Translations under genes and position numbers: made by a program | Shown here: piece by piece, positions 1 through 10,808 of the stretch | Layout of the letters: each line of letters opens with the position of its first letter | Position numbering within the stretch: the stretch's first letter is position 1 | The notes under the pieces: generated by a model | What the model was told of the DNA's origin: nothing | Seen by the model: the letters and a program-made list of their open reading frames with translations, nothing else | Databases searched by the model: none | Assembly (NCBI GenBank): GCA_003344405.1 | Contig: NOWV01000138.1 | Span: 1 to 64,000 of the forward strand | Source: Trichoplax sp. H2 | Lineage: Eukaryota > Placozoa > Uniplacotomia > Trichoplacea | Direction: 5' to 3' | DNA: 64,000 nt

Positions 1-816
1 TTAATTTATGCCTTCGCTATTGATAAATTCTATATCGATAACTTATTTCCCCAACTGTTACTTAACCTTTACTAACATAAATAGATTGCATGACTTTGCT
101 ATTGTCTATCGATACGCGATTATTGATTTGTGCTTCAAAGTTTTCTTTGTTTAGGTCCCTCAAACGACATCAACATTTATGATGCACGTTAATTTGCATG
201 AACTTTGCACATGGTCATAATGACTAAATATGTAAGGATTTAATATCGAGTTCTGATATTATTCTGTTATCATAATATTTACAGGATAGAGTATTTTTAG
301 ATCATTTACAACGAATATTTAGCACTTATCTAGCTGCGGTATGTACTTTCCATTTAATAAATGCCTTGATTACGATAAATATATTAAATAACGCGAAATT
401 TATATTTTTTATTCTAATTTATTAGCAAGGATAACAGTTTGATTATTACAAAGTAAATAGTCAGTTCAGTTACAATAAACTTGAGAACTTGTTATTAATT
501 ATGGTACTTTATGGACTATTGAAAACATTGTATGCAAGTAAATTTTAGGTATTGCACAAGATGAAAACTTAAGTTAAGGACTGATTTCATAACTTAAAAG
601 TTGCAGCCAAGGATATTACTACTTGCAGTTTCGCCGTTCTATATCAAATAGGGTATACGGCTTGTATAAGAAATGTAGGAATAGTAACTTTGTTAACGTT
701 AGCGGACACCAAACGATTCAGACCAAATAGTAATGATCTAATCTAATATTACCGATACATGATGCATAGATAGCGAGTATATGTATATATTGCTGGTAAA
801 ATAAAGATTAGATGTA
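1..816. other. 3' flank of the first GPCR gene, duplicated sequence
   Basis: I see no gene here. The stretch is AT-rich and lies downstream of the minus-strand GPCR at 817-1776. It aligns by eye, with many substitutions and small gaps, to 4608-5401, which lies downstream of the second GPCR copy. Shared landmarks include the start of the block (a GCCTTC.CTATT motif near 10 and near 4617), a stretch about TTTGCATGAACT (near 192 and 4802), and the segment just before each stop codon. A weaker match exists at about 8690-8990, downstream of the third copy. This shows that the duplication unit was larger than the coding sequence. Confidence 0.6.
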
Positions 817-1776
817 TTACATACTAGAATGGAATAGATTTTTAACTTCAGATATTATTCCAGCCCTGATTTGTTTATCAAATGTCACGTAAAGAAGTGG
901 ATTCAGAAAATGTATCGATAGGACGAGGCCATTTATAAAATAGTCCACTATAAACAAATAAATGTTACCAGATAAAAGGTGAACTAGGGGTTTTTGAGTT
1001 ATTGAAGCTATAACGCTGAATATAAAATAAGGTAAGCTTAGAAGTATATAACATGAGGTTATATAAATCAGAACTTTAATAAATTTTCTTCTCCTTGTAA
1101 AGTCTTCATGGAGCTGCTCTGATGTCCGAATGCCAGGTCGAACATAATTCTTTTGATAGATTGCAATTTTTGCATAAGACATGACAATCGTTGCAGTAGG
1201 CATAGCATATGAAATAAGTAACCAATGCAACAGATATACTCCTGAATCGACGCTCATTTCTGGAAAATCACATGTTGTAGGAAAATCTGGATACGAAGAC
1301 ACATACAATAACATTATTGATGTTACAGATATTGATACCAACCAAATGAGAATCTCAGTTGTAATCAGAAATCTTCGTTTGTGATTTCGGTAAAATGGCG
1401 AGAATGGTCTTACAATAACAAAATAGCGATCCACAGCGATCAATGCTAAATTCGTCATTGAAACCGCGTATGATGTAAATAAAATCGTTATACCAATACG
1501 ACATAGATTGGAACCAGCGACGAAATCTAAATTACCAAAGGTTATCATAATAAACATGATCAAGGCTGTACTTGCCGAGATAGTATCTGATATAACTGAC
1601 ATTCGAATCAAGCGATAGGTAGTCTTTTGGAATATTTTGTTTGTAGATAGCAGTTTGAGTAGAAGTATATTTAATATTAATCCAGTTGCGTGTGTCGGAA
1701 TAAAAATTCCCACAACATAGCGATAAATTTGTCTTATATTCGGTGGAAATAAGTTTGTCAAATTGAAGGTATTCAT
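817..1776 (-). CDS. Rhodopsin-like (class A) G protein-coupled receptor, copy 1
   Basis: Single-exon, 319-residue seven-helix receptor, presumably in the plasma membrane and coupled to a heterotrimeric G protein. Visible class A marks are an N-terminal glycosylation-type NLT, a TM1 motif with GLILNILLL, a TM3 start cysteine (SNLCRI) that would pair with the second extracellular loop cysteine (PTTCDF), a DRYF motif at the end of TM3 (DRY, residues about 117-119), a proline-bearing TM6 (CYILLSLPYF), and NPLLY in TM7 (the NPxxY motif). TM6 lacks the CWxP motif of many amine and peptide receptors, so the ligand cannot be inferred. The start ATG is followed directly by a typical short extracellular N-terminus, and the stop follows a short C-tail. 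It is the intact member closest to the broken copy at 5402-6361. Ligand and G protein are unknown. Confidence 0.9.
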   Translation of the reverse strand: MNTFNLTNLFPPNIRQIYRYVVGIFIPTHATGLILNILLLKLLSTNKIFQKTTYRLIRMSVISDTISASTALIMFIMITFGNLDFVAGSNLCRIGITILFTSYAVSMTNLALIAVDRYFVIVRPFSPFYRNHKRRFLITTEILIWLVSISVTSIMLLYVSSYPDFPTTCDFPEMSVDSGVYLLHWLLISYAMPTATIVMSYAKIAIYQKNYVRPGIRTSEQLHEDFTRRRKFIKVLIYITSCYILLSLPYFIFSVIASITQKPLVHLLSGNIYLFIVDYFINGLVLSIHFLNPLLYVTFDKQIRAGIISEVKNLFHSSM

Positions 1777-4700
1777 TCTGTCAGTAACGTAAACGATGGA
1801 TTGATAGATAGCTTGTTATATTTGATGACTAGATAACACCTAGTTTACAATTAAATTTTCGAATATAAATTTATAATATATTCAACAAATAGAGAAGAAA
1901 ATTGCACTTAGCGCCTGAACTGATCTTAGAAAATGATGTTGGATAATTGAATACCAAGTGACTTAAACAGAGAAATAGACTTCATACATTTACCTGAACA
2001 ATCATAAACTAAGGAAATTTTAATAGAAATTCAATAGATCTTATCAAATATTGTAATAACTGTGTTTTATTCAAAATTTATAACTGAGCCATGAAATAAT
2101 TACTATATTATCTTAAAATTTAAGAGAAACTTTTGCTTTCACAAAACCTTATACTATTGTAGTGGTTAATTCTTAAGTTTTACATTTATTTAAATTGTGA
2201 TTACATTTACCACATTAGGATGGGATTCGCTTATTGTGACCTATATTTGTTTCTTATTTTATCTATATCACACGTTATATAATTGCAAATTACAAACCCA
2301 ATCGTATAGAGCAACTAATTAGTACATTTCCATTTAAAGGATGATTTTTCTTGTAGATTAATCTTTTTCAAAAGACATGTTATAAAGGAGCTCTACGTCT
2401 AAGCTAACGCCTACAATAGGGAATTAATGATGAGAACTAGATTTTACGACCGATAGGCTAAATATAGAAGCCTTACTTAACAGTCATTCTGGGTAATTTT
2501 TACATTCCTAGAAAGATATGTAATAGTATTAAACTTTGTACTTTAATATTGCATCTTTTTAATGGTCATAGAAACTCAATAACTGAGTGTACAGATAGAA
2601 CTGACAATGAAAATTTCATATACTAATGGTTGATTCATGATCATTTTGATAGCAGTTTTGCTACTATAAGAATTTGAGTTCTATTCCATTTTGTATACTA
2701 GGTATGATAAATATACAGCATATCTCTCATCACAATAATTTGATAATAACCATAAATTAGCATTTTAAAATTTACTAAAGCGGCAAGAGTGAAACATTGA
2801 AAACAAAATATCGCACCTAAAGTGAATAAAAAAACAACTTTGTTTAAGTCAGTAAACTGTTATAGAAAAATCGAAAAGAATCGCAGATAGAGCCGATTTG
2901 CACGCTCTCAACCAATCAAACTATCTAAAGTGCAATGAAATGAAATATGTAGAAATCAAGCGACACAACTTCTAACAAACTTTGATTCTACTTTCTTAGC
3001 ACTCTAGTCGACTTAACGAAACTTTGGCACCAAATAATAATTGGGGAAACAACCGATCAATAATTTATTTATAAAACGTGAGATAGACAGATCAAACAAC
3101 CTTCCAAATACTTAATTCTAAGTATTATAAATCAAGAAATAAAAAAAGACAGAACTGAAACTGTCAACAACCAAACAACTTAACAAAAAGAAAATTGTTT
3201 TTACTTACAACAATTCGACCCAGAAGGCCTTTAAAATTAAACAAGTTCATAAAGTCATAGACACTGAAAATTCTTCTTTACCTGAAATTCGTTAATTTGA
3301 GGGAACAATGAAAATTCATCCAAAAAAATTTAACTTCATTTCCATGTCTTCTGTTTCACAGATTAGTCATATAGATTAATATAAAATGTAATTTATTACG
3401 GTAAATTATGAAATGATAGCGATAATGAAAGCACGATCTTGGTAATATGTGCGTCAGAACAGGAAAATGCAATGTGTGCCGTAGTAAGCTAGTAGATTTT
3501 AAATCCTGTAAGCTATTAAATCAAAATCGCCTATGAGCCTTTCATGATAATCTAAAGATACCAATACTCTTATATAATGGTAATATGAAAAACTTTAATT
3601 TAAATCACCCTTAACTGTTTCAGTATCTTCAATTCATGGTTTTTTTAACAGTTTCTTCAACTTTGAATATTATTATCTCTGTAATCGACATTTTGTAATC
3701 AACTCACGTATCAATATTTGCCTAAACTCTTGTAATGAAGTACAATGAATGTTAACCTAATTCTATAGATATTGGAATTGATAACTTGGGCAAAATAATA
3801 GAGTTTCATAATTAAAAGCCAATTCTGGCCATGGTTATGAAATTATCAGTACAAAAGAATTTTAGCCTAAGCATCACAATGTTGTTTAAAATCCAGCCAT
3901 AATTTATGATAATACATCAATATCGGCATTACTTCCTGTATTCTTGATAATAGTCAATAACATTAGGCAACAAATATTATTTACTTTCACTAGGTTTCAT
4001 TTCTATCACAATCTCCTAATATAGATTTGTAAGTATTGACATCTCCTTTTTTACAATTTTCGCTGTAAAACTGAATGTTAGTTAAATTGGAATTATTTTA
4101 TATTGAAATTATTATAGCATTTTACCACGTCTTTGTATAATTATTTATAGGATTTCCTATTGTAAATTTGAAGCGGCATAAATCCATTTTCTGCAATATA
4201 ATTAACTAAAATTAAGTTCAAGCCATAAAAAAGAATACTTTTTCTCAACTAGATCATAATTATGTTCTACAATACGAATCATTTTACTTAAAATATCTCT
4301 GCTCTTTTATTAATATCAACACTGAAAGGTCCTAGAAACCTAACTATATCAAATATAGCTATCAATATAATCAAATTTATGGAGCATCACCGCAATTTTA
4401 TAGAAGCTAAATCTATTACATCTAAAACATAAAAATTAAATAGAATCATAAAGTAGATGAAGGCTTTTTCATATTATTTTTGAGATGTATTATTCCTGTC
4501 GCTAAGCTGTCAGCATATTGCATATTATAGAATATTAAGCTATCATTTTTCAGGCATTAAATTGATTTAATTGCTTTAAAGAATTGTCTTTCTGTTTGTT
4601 ATTCTTGTTAATCAATGCCTTCTCTATTAATGAATTCCACATTGATAACTATTATCCCCTCTCTGTTACATAGCCTTCATTAACATAAATGCATTTCAAG

Positions 4701-5401
4701 ATTTTTTCTAATGTTTGTTAGTAAACCATAAATAATTCGTAGCTTAAAATTTTCTTCGGCTAGGTCCCTAAACCTACTTTAATATTTAAGATGTATTTAA
4801 ATTTGCATGAACTGTACACGTAGTCACTGTTGACTAAATAAGCAAATGTTTAACATAAAACAGCTTTTATCGTGCTAACATTATAATTGCTAATGAATAG
4901 TGTTTTCAGATCATTTTTAATAAACATTTAGCACTTATTCTAGCAGCAAGAGATACTTTCCAGTTAATATCTTGCTTACGATATCACATTAAATGATACA
5001 AAATTAATTTTTTTACTCTAATGTATTACCAAGGGTAAGAGTTTGATTATTACATAGTAAATGGTTCATTTATTGTAGATGAAACTTGAGAATTTGTAAC
5101 TAGTTATGATAATTTATGGATTATCCAAAAAATTATTTGCTGACAATTTTTAGGTAATGTGAAACATGATAAAACTTAGGTTAAAGTCTAATTTCAAATT
5201 TTAAAAATTACAGCAAAGAATGTCATTACTTGAAAATCAGGGTGTACGCCTCATATAAGGATAGTTTGCAAATTTTTATAGAAATCGTAATCTTATTAAC
5301 GTAAGCTAACATTGAAACAATTCAGATCAATTAGTAATGACCTCATCTAATAACGAGCTTGTTCATAGATTGCTGATAAAAGAAAGCGAAGATTAGATGT
5401 A
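1777..5401. other. Intergenic DNA between GPCR copies 1 and 2
   Basis: No ORF of coding character was recognised. Two internal features stand out. About 1915-2110, the 5' flank of copy 1, resembles about 7275-7510. A block at about 3660-4125 recurs at about 23885-24340 (listed separately). From about 4608 the sequence is the duplicated 3' flank of the second GPCR copy. The rest is AT-rich sequence without visible structure. Confidence 0.5.
3660..4125 (+). repeat. Dispersed repeat, copy A (partner at 23885-24340)
   Basis: About 460 bases that align in the same orientation, with scattered substitutions and small gaps, to about 23885-24340. Shared short landmarks in order include a GAAGTACA.TGA segment, ATAATTAAAAGC, ATTACTTCCTGTAT, a GATAATAG segment and GCTGTAAAACTGAATGTTA. 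I see no terminal inverted repeats, target-site duplication or ORF in either copy. It could be an old non-autonomous element, a fragment of a duplicated non-coding region, or a family with more copies elsewhere in the genome. Boundaries are approximate. Confidence 0.7.
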
Positions 5402-6361
5402 TTATTTACTACAATGGAATAGATTTTTAAGCTCAGATATTATTCCAGCCCTGATTTGTTTATCAAATACTAAGTAAATAAATGGGTTCATAAAGTGTAA
5501 CGATAACACCAGGCCTACTACAATATAGTTTAATAGAAATAAATAAATATTACCAGGTAAAATTTGCAAGAAAGGTTTCTGATATGCTGAAGATACAATG
5601 CTACATACAAACAAGGGCAAACTTAGAAGTATGTAACAAGACTTTATATAAATGAGCATTTTAATAAATTTTCTTGTCTTTGTAAAGTCTTTATGAAGCT
5701 GTTTTGATGTCCAAAACTCAGGGCGAACGTAATCCTTTTGATAATATGCAATTCTTGCATAAGACAAGAAAATCATTGTAATAGGGATGACGTATGATAT
5801 TATCAACCAACTCATGAAATACATCGATTGATTAAGGTTTAATTCTGTCATATTGCATGCTGTTGGCAATTCTGGATATGGAGACAAATCTATTAACATT
5901 GGTGATTTTGTAGATATCACAACTAACCAAATGAGAACCTCAGTTATAATCAGAAATTTTCGTTTACGATTCCGATAAAATGGTGATAATGGTCTTACAA
6001 TAGCAAAATAGCGATCTACAGCGACCAATGCTAAATTCATCATAGAAATAGCAAATGATGCGAATAAAATCGTTAAGCTGACACGACGTAGATTAAAACC
6101 AGCGACGAAATCCAGTCTACCAAAAGTAATGATAGTAAACATGATTACAGCTGTAATTGCCGAGATAGTATCTGATATAACTGACATTCGGATCAATTGA
6201 TAGGTTGCCTTTTAGAAATTTTTGTAAGCAAATAGTAGCTTGAGTATAAGTATATTTAATATTAATGCAGTAGTATGTGTCGGAATAAAACATGCTGCAG
6301 CATACCGATAAATCTGTCTAAAATGCTCTGGAAATATGCTGGTCCTATTGGAGATATTCAT
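5402..6361 (-). pseudogene. Class A GPCR, copy 2, interrupted by one stop codon
   Basis: The reading frame from the ATG at 6361-6359 to the stop is again 319 codons, exactly colinear with copy 1. Codon 50 (6214-6212), at the end of TM1/first intracellular loop, is TAA where copy 1 has CAA for Gln (NF-stop-KATYQ here versus IFQKTTYR there). One C-to-T change therefore breaks the gene. The rest is well kept: SVISDTIS in TM2, DRYF, an NPFIY motif in TM7, and a C-tail ending LFHCSK. A downstream methionine at 6196 could only give a 264-residue product lacking TM1. Either this is a very young pseudogene, a segregating null allele, or a base-calling error. No other disabling change is visible. Confidence 0.85.
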
Positions 6362-8994
6362 TCTGCCAATGAGGTAAACGATGGCTTAAAATAGCTTGTA
6401 ATATTTGCTAAGTAGATACTTTCTGGTTTAGAATTAAATTTTCGAATGAAAATTAGAATTTATTCACCGAATGGAAGAGGAAAAGTATAACCAGCGTCTG
6501 AAATTATCTTGGAAAATGATACGCGATATAAAGAGCTTTCACTGCTATTTATTACACCACAATACGCGTATTAATTAATCTACCGTGTGACTCAATACCA
6601 TAAATAAATCACTTCAAATACTGCATGACGCATATATAGAGATTAGGCTATTCAATAGTGCCAAGAATGATCAAGAAGATAGAAGTACAGTAACAATCAA
6701 TTATCTTTTATCGTAATTCAACGCAATTTTTTCCGAGTAAATAATTGAAATAACGTTTTTTGATTTATTTATTTATTCAGTAACCCAGATTGTAAAATAG
6801 TACTTAGAATTCGTTATATCGCATACTATTTCCACACTAAATAAGGTATGATAGCAGTTACATCTACAATATTATTTGGGTCCTAGGAGATCAGAAATTT
6901 TAAGAAGCAACTATGCAAAAATACAGCTGTTAATCTGATAATTAATCAATTCTACCTAGTATGAATTATTGCCGTTACACTTGGAATTCGTTAATTTTAA
7001 TGAGTAATAGATATTTATCAACAGATGTTAATTTCATCTATATATTTACTATTTTCAAGGCTAAATTAGCTAAAATCAATTTCGAAAATAATAAAAACCT
7101 GATTTATTATAAGATATCATATAATACAACGACATAGCAGTGATGATGACCTAGAGCTGACTATGAAATTTCGGGCAACTACTCATATTCAGAAATAGCT
7201 TCTTCATATTCGCCTAGCTCGCCCGCCTTACGTAGCACCAATGTTACTATATGATTTCGCAACATCGGGATAGTTGTGAATAGCGATAATTGGATAATTG
7301 AATATTGGGGGACTTCTTAAGCATAGAAGTAGACTTTGCATATTTCTATGGACAATAATAGACTAAAGAACTTGCAATGGAATTGCTTAATACTATTAAC
7401 GATTAAATAATATTAAATAGTATGGCAACTATATTTTATTAAAAAATAATAATTGATCCGAGTCATCATTAAATAAGAAAATGAATTATTATCAAATAAA
7501 ATTTTAAGACTACTCTGTATTACGTTCAAATTTATAGAAAAACCAATATTTGCAGAATTTTCCATTATTAGTAGTATACGTAAACCGTAAGTTACATAAC
7601 AATTTAATTTTTACTTGGTTTGGCGAGAATACCTGTATGTGTTTGTATAATACAATTATGGTAGATAGGACAATTTCTTAATGAACTTTCTGTAATAGCC
7701 AACAGCTCAAAGTTACGAACGTATTTCTTTCTTTATTATACGATCTCGCTACACGGGGAAGATTGCAATTAAGAACCAATAATTGCATTTGGCTGATTTT
7801 TGATACCTGGATATTACCATTTTATACTTGCTCTGACGATAAAATGTAAGATCAAGATTGATGATCATACTGTACAGTTTTGCAACATCAGGATGAATAT
7901 GGCCAATAATTGGCAATAGAATTTCTGAGCGATTTCTTATGCATAGAAACCTTTTCTACATGCATGCATCGGCCATAATAGACAGATCCTATATTGTTAT
8001 CTATTGCAGCAATATTAGGATGATTATGGTCTAAAGCGTATCATTCAATTTTAAGGAATTTTTTATACGCAGCTATGGCCTGATTATGCTTGCTTCTATA
8101 TTGACGGAGGCAATTATTTGTGAGACACTTTATTACAAAATCGTATACTCCGAACTGTTTCAAGAATCACGCTCTTAGATGTTAAATTGGACTTTACTGA
8201 AATTGCTAATTGTTATTTTGTAAACTTGACTAAGTTATTTTGGTTGTGATTGGATGTCTACTTTAGTTAGCAAATTGAAATGGTCGCAATTATAAACAAT
8301 CAAGTCATACTACAACAGCTATTTCTACTTCCGCATATTTTACCTGAGCTATACGCGTATTACTTCTAAAATACAAAATTGAGTAGAAATTTAAAATTTA
8401 ATCTAAATTACAAATGGAAGCCTTTCGTTATATTATTTTTTTATGCCTTTTATTTCAATCGTTAAACAGCCAACAGTCTGCAATGCGAATTTAGTCTTTG
8501 ATTAAACAAAATTCCTAAGACATAAAATCAACTTAATTACTGGAATAAAGGTTACACAGTTTTTTTTCTGCTTTTGGTAATTTTTAATGCCTATCTCATG
8601 TAGTAAATAGACAGAGAAGAGATTAATTTAATCAATTATAACTTGTTTTTACTTACTTTATTTTATCAATAAAGAAGAATAACGTATTGGTGACCCTGTA
8701 TATGTTGCAGAGCATGAAAATGCTTAAGTTAAGTTTCAAGTTCATAACTTACGAATAAACAATAAAGCGTTTAGTCGAATTTGATTACACTCTCCTGTAT
8801 TAAACAGGGCATAAACCCATTCTTAGCGGATTTCCATTGAAAATTATAATCTTTTAACGTTGGCTAACATTAAAATAGTTAAGGGCAACTAGTAATGATT
8901 TTATCAAGTGCAATCAATTCCGTATTGTATGAACTGCTACATGTAAACAGTGTATTACGAATTAGTGGTAAAATGAACAAATAAGTTAGATGTG
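6362..8994. other. Intergenic DNA between GPCR copies 2 and 3, with internal direct repeats
   Basis: No gene recognised. A segment at about 7235-7370 (landmarks CGCAACATCGGGAT, TTCTTAAGCATAGAA, ACAATAATAGAC) recurs at about 7875-7990 (GCAACATCAGGAT, TTCTTATGCATAGAA, CATAATAGAC) and more weakly at about 8020-8110. The first of these also resembles the 5' flank of GPCR copy 1 at about 1915-2010. These look like leftovers of repeated duplication of the receptor locus. The stretch 8690-8994 is the 3' flank of copy 3. Confidence 0.5.
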
Positions 8995-9954
8995 CTACTT
9001 GCTACAGTGGAATAATCTAGCTAATTTTGATAACATCCCAGCACGTACTCGCTTATCAAACGTCATATAAATAGTTGGGTTTATAACGGGTAACGATGCC
9101 GCGATAGCTATGGCAAGATAAGCCAATATAAACGTAGATGTGTTACCTACTGACATACTAACGACCGATTTCTGATATATTCCAGATACTGTGCAATTTA
9201 GAGCATGAGGCAAAATTATTATTATATAGCATAATGTTATATAAATCAAGACTTTAATAAATTTCCGTCTATTCCTAAAGTCGTTATCGAGCTGTTCGGA
9301 TGTCCGAATACCAGGTCGAACATAGTTCTTTTGAAACGATATAATCTTTGCATAAGAAAAGATAATGGTTACGATAGGAATGGCATATGCTATAATTACC
9401 CAAAGTATCAGGTATATGGATTGATCAAGGTCCATGTGTGGAAAATCACATGATGTAGGCAAGCCAGGGATCGGAGCAAGATAAAGTATGAAAGGAGATG
9501 TGGCAGATATTGATATAAGCCAAACAAGAAATTCCGTAATAATCAGAAATTTTATTTTATGATTTCGATAAAATGGCGAGAATGGTCTTACGATAGAAAA
9601 ATAGCGATCTACGGCAACCAATGCTAAGTTCATGATGGAAATTGCAGTTGATGAAAATGTAGTAGTAGCTAAGACACGACAAAGATTGGAGCTGACGATG
9701 TAATCTAAATTAACAAAGATTGATATAGAAAACATAGTTGCAGTTGCTGTAACAGATATAACATCCGATATTACAAACATTCGAATCAAACGATAGGTAG
9801 AATTTTGGAAGTCATTGTCTGTGAAAAGTAAATTGAGTAAAACTATGTTCAATATTAATCCAATTACAAAAAGAGGAAGAAAACCCAACCAAATATCGTG
9901 ATAAATCTGTACAAAAAGCACTACAAATGAATTAGTAGTATTGGAAATAGCCAT
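8995..9954 (-). CDS. Rhodopsin-like (class A) G protein-coupled receptor, copy 3
   Basis: Single-exon receptor of 319 residues, the same length as copies 1 and 2, intact from ATG to stop. It shares with them the TM3 cysteine (SNLCRV), DRYFSIVRPFSPFYRNH after TM3, the second-loop cysteine (PTSCDF), the intracellular RPGIRTSEQL segment before TM6, and an NPTIY motif in TM7. It is more diverged in TM1, TM6 and TM7 than copies 1 and 2 are from each other, so it probably left the array first. Two N-terminal N-x-T/S sites (NTT, NNS-like region) fit an extracellular N-terminus. The ligand is unknown. Confidence 0.9.
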   Translation of the reverse strand: MAISNTTNSFVVLFVQIYHDIWLGFLPLFVIGLILNIVLLNLLFTDNDFQNSTYRLIRMFVISDVISVTATATMFSISIFVNLDYIVSSNLCRVLATTTFSSTAISIMNLALVAVDRYFSIVRPFSPFYRNHKIKFLIITEFLVWLISISATSPFILYLAPIPGLPTSCDFPHMDLDQSIYLILWVIIAYAIPIVTIIFSYAKIISFQKNYVRPGIRTSEQLDNDFRNRRKFIKVLIYITLCYIIIILPHALNCTVSGIYQKSVVSMSVGNTSTFILAYLAIAIAASLPVINPTIYMTFDKRVRAGMLSKLARLFHCSK

Positions 9955-10808
9955 TCCTTTAGTAAGAAAATAATAAATTGATCGATAATTTGTAATATTT
10001 GGTAATTTGATAATATTATGCTTGAAATTAAATTTTAAAATGAAAAATTGGACTGTAACTGTTTAATAGACGAGAAAATGCGTAGCCAACATTAGGAGAT
10101 ATGGCAGCAAATGATGTATAATGAAAATGATATGCACTATTATTAAATTAAGCTGCAATAGGTATACCAATTGTTTTCCTCCATAAATTCAATACCATAA
10201 ACATTTCACAACATTACCTATACTGCATTAAGCTCAGGTGTTTGTTATTTAATGCTGCTTAAAATGACGGAATAGATTGCGGAAAATTATTAACAATCTT
10301 TTATATATATTGAACGCAACTTATTCTTATTCGTCCATTAACAATCAGCATGGCGGTTTATAATTGGTTTACCCTATGAACAGCATAATAGACTATTATC
10401 GAATAGTCCTTAGAATTGATTCTTTCGCTTGCTATCTCAGTACTATATTAAACATAGGGATATTTCCGTAATTCAATTTACTTTTTCATTACCATTTATA
10501 AAATTGAACTTACGTTCCAGTATATTACAAAAATAGATCCTCATAATGACATCCTTTTAATGTAGCGTAGTGATTCGTATGTAATATAGTACTGTGCACT
10601 TACGTAAAATATGATATAAGAAGCCGATTTAGGTTTTACATTCTAAAGCAGACTTCTGGTACAGTAATATGTTATCTACCTAATACTATAAGATTTATCA
10701 TCTACAGTTCACATAAAAAAATTTAAATCAATAAAGTCGTGTTACGAGTATGTGAAATATTAATGAACTTAAATTGACTATTAAACTGAATAAGTGCATA
10801 AGCTTATC
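9955..10808. other. Intergenic, no feature seen
   Basis: AT-rich sequence upstream of GPCR copy 3 and upstream of the ZU5-type gene that starts at 10809. No ORF, repeat or convincing promoter element was recognised. Confidence 0.4.

Noticed and set aside
1181-1384. 67-codon plus-strand ORF
   Set aside because: Antisense to the intact GPCR copy 1, no domain; shadow of the real gene.
7201-7240. GC-richer patch with a CGCCCGCC run, considered as a promoter or CRISPR-like repeat
   Set aside because: Single occurrence, no repeat spacing; CRISPR arrays are not expected in animal nuclear DNA, and nothing downstream supports a promoter.
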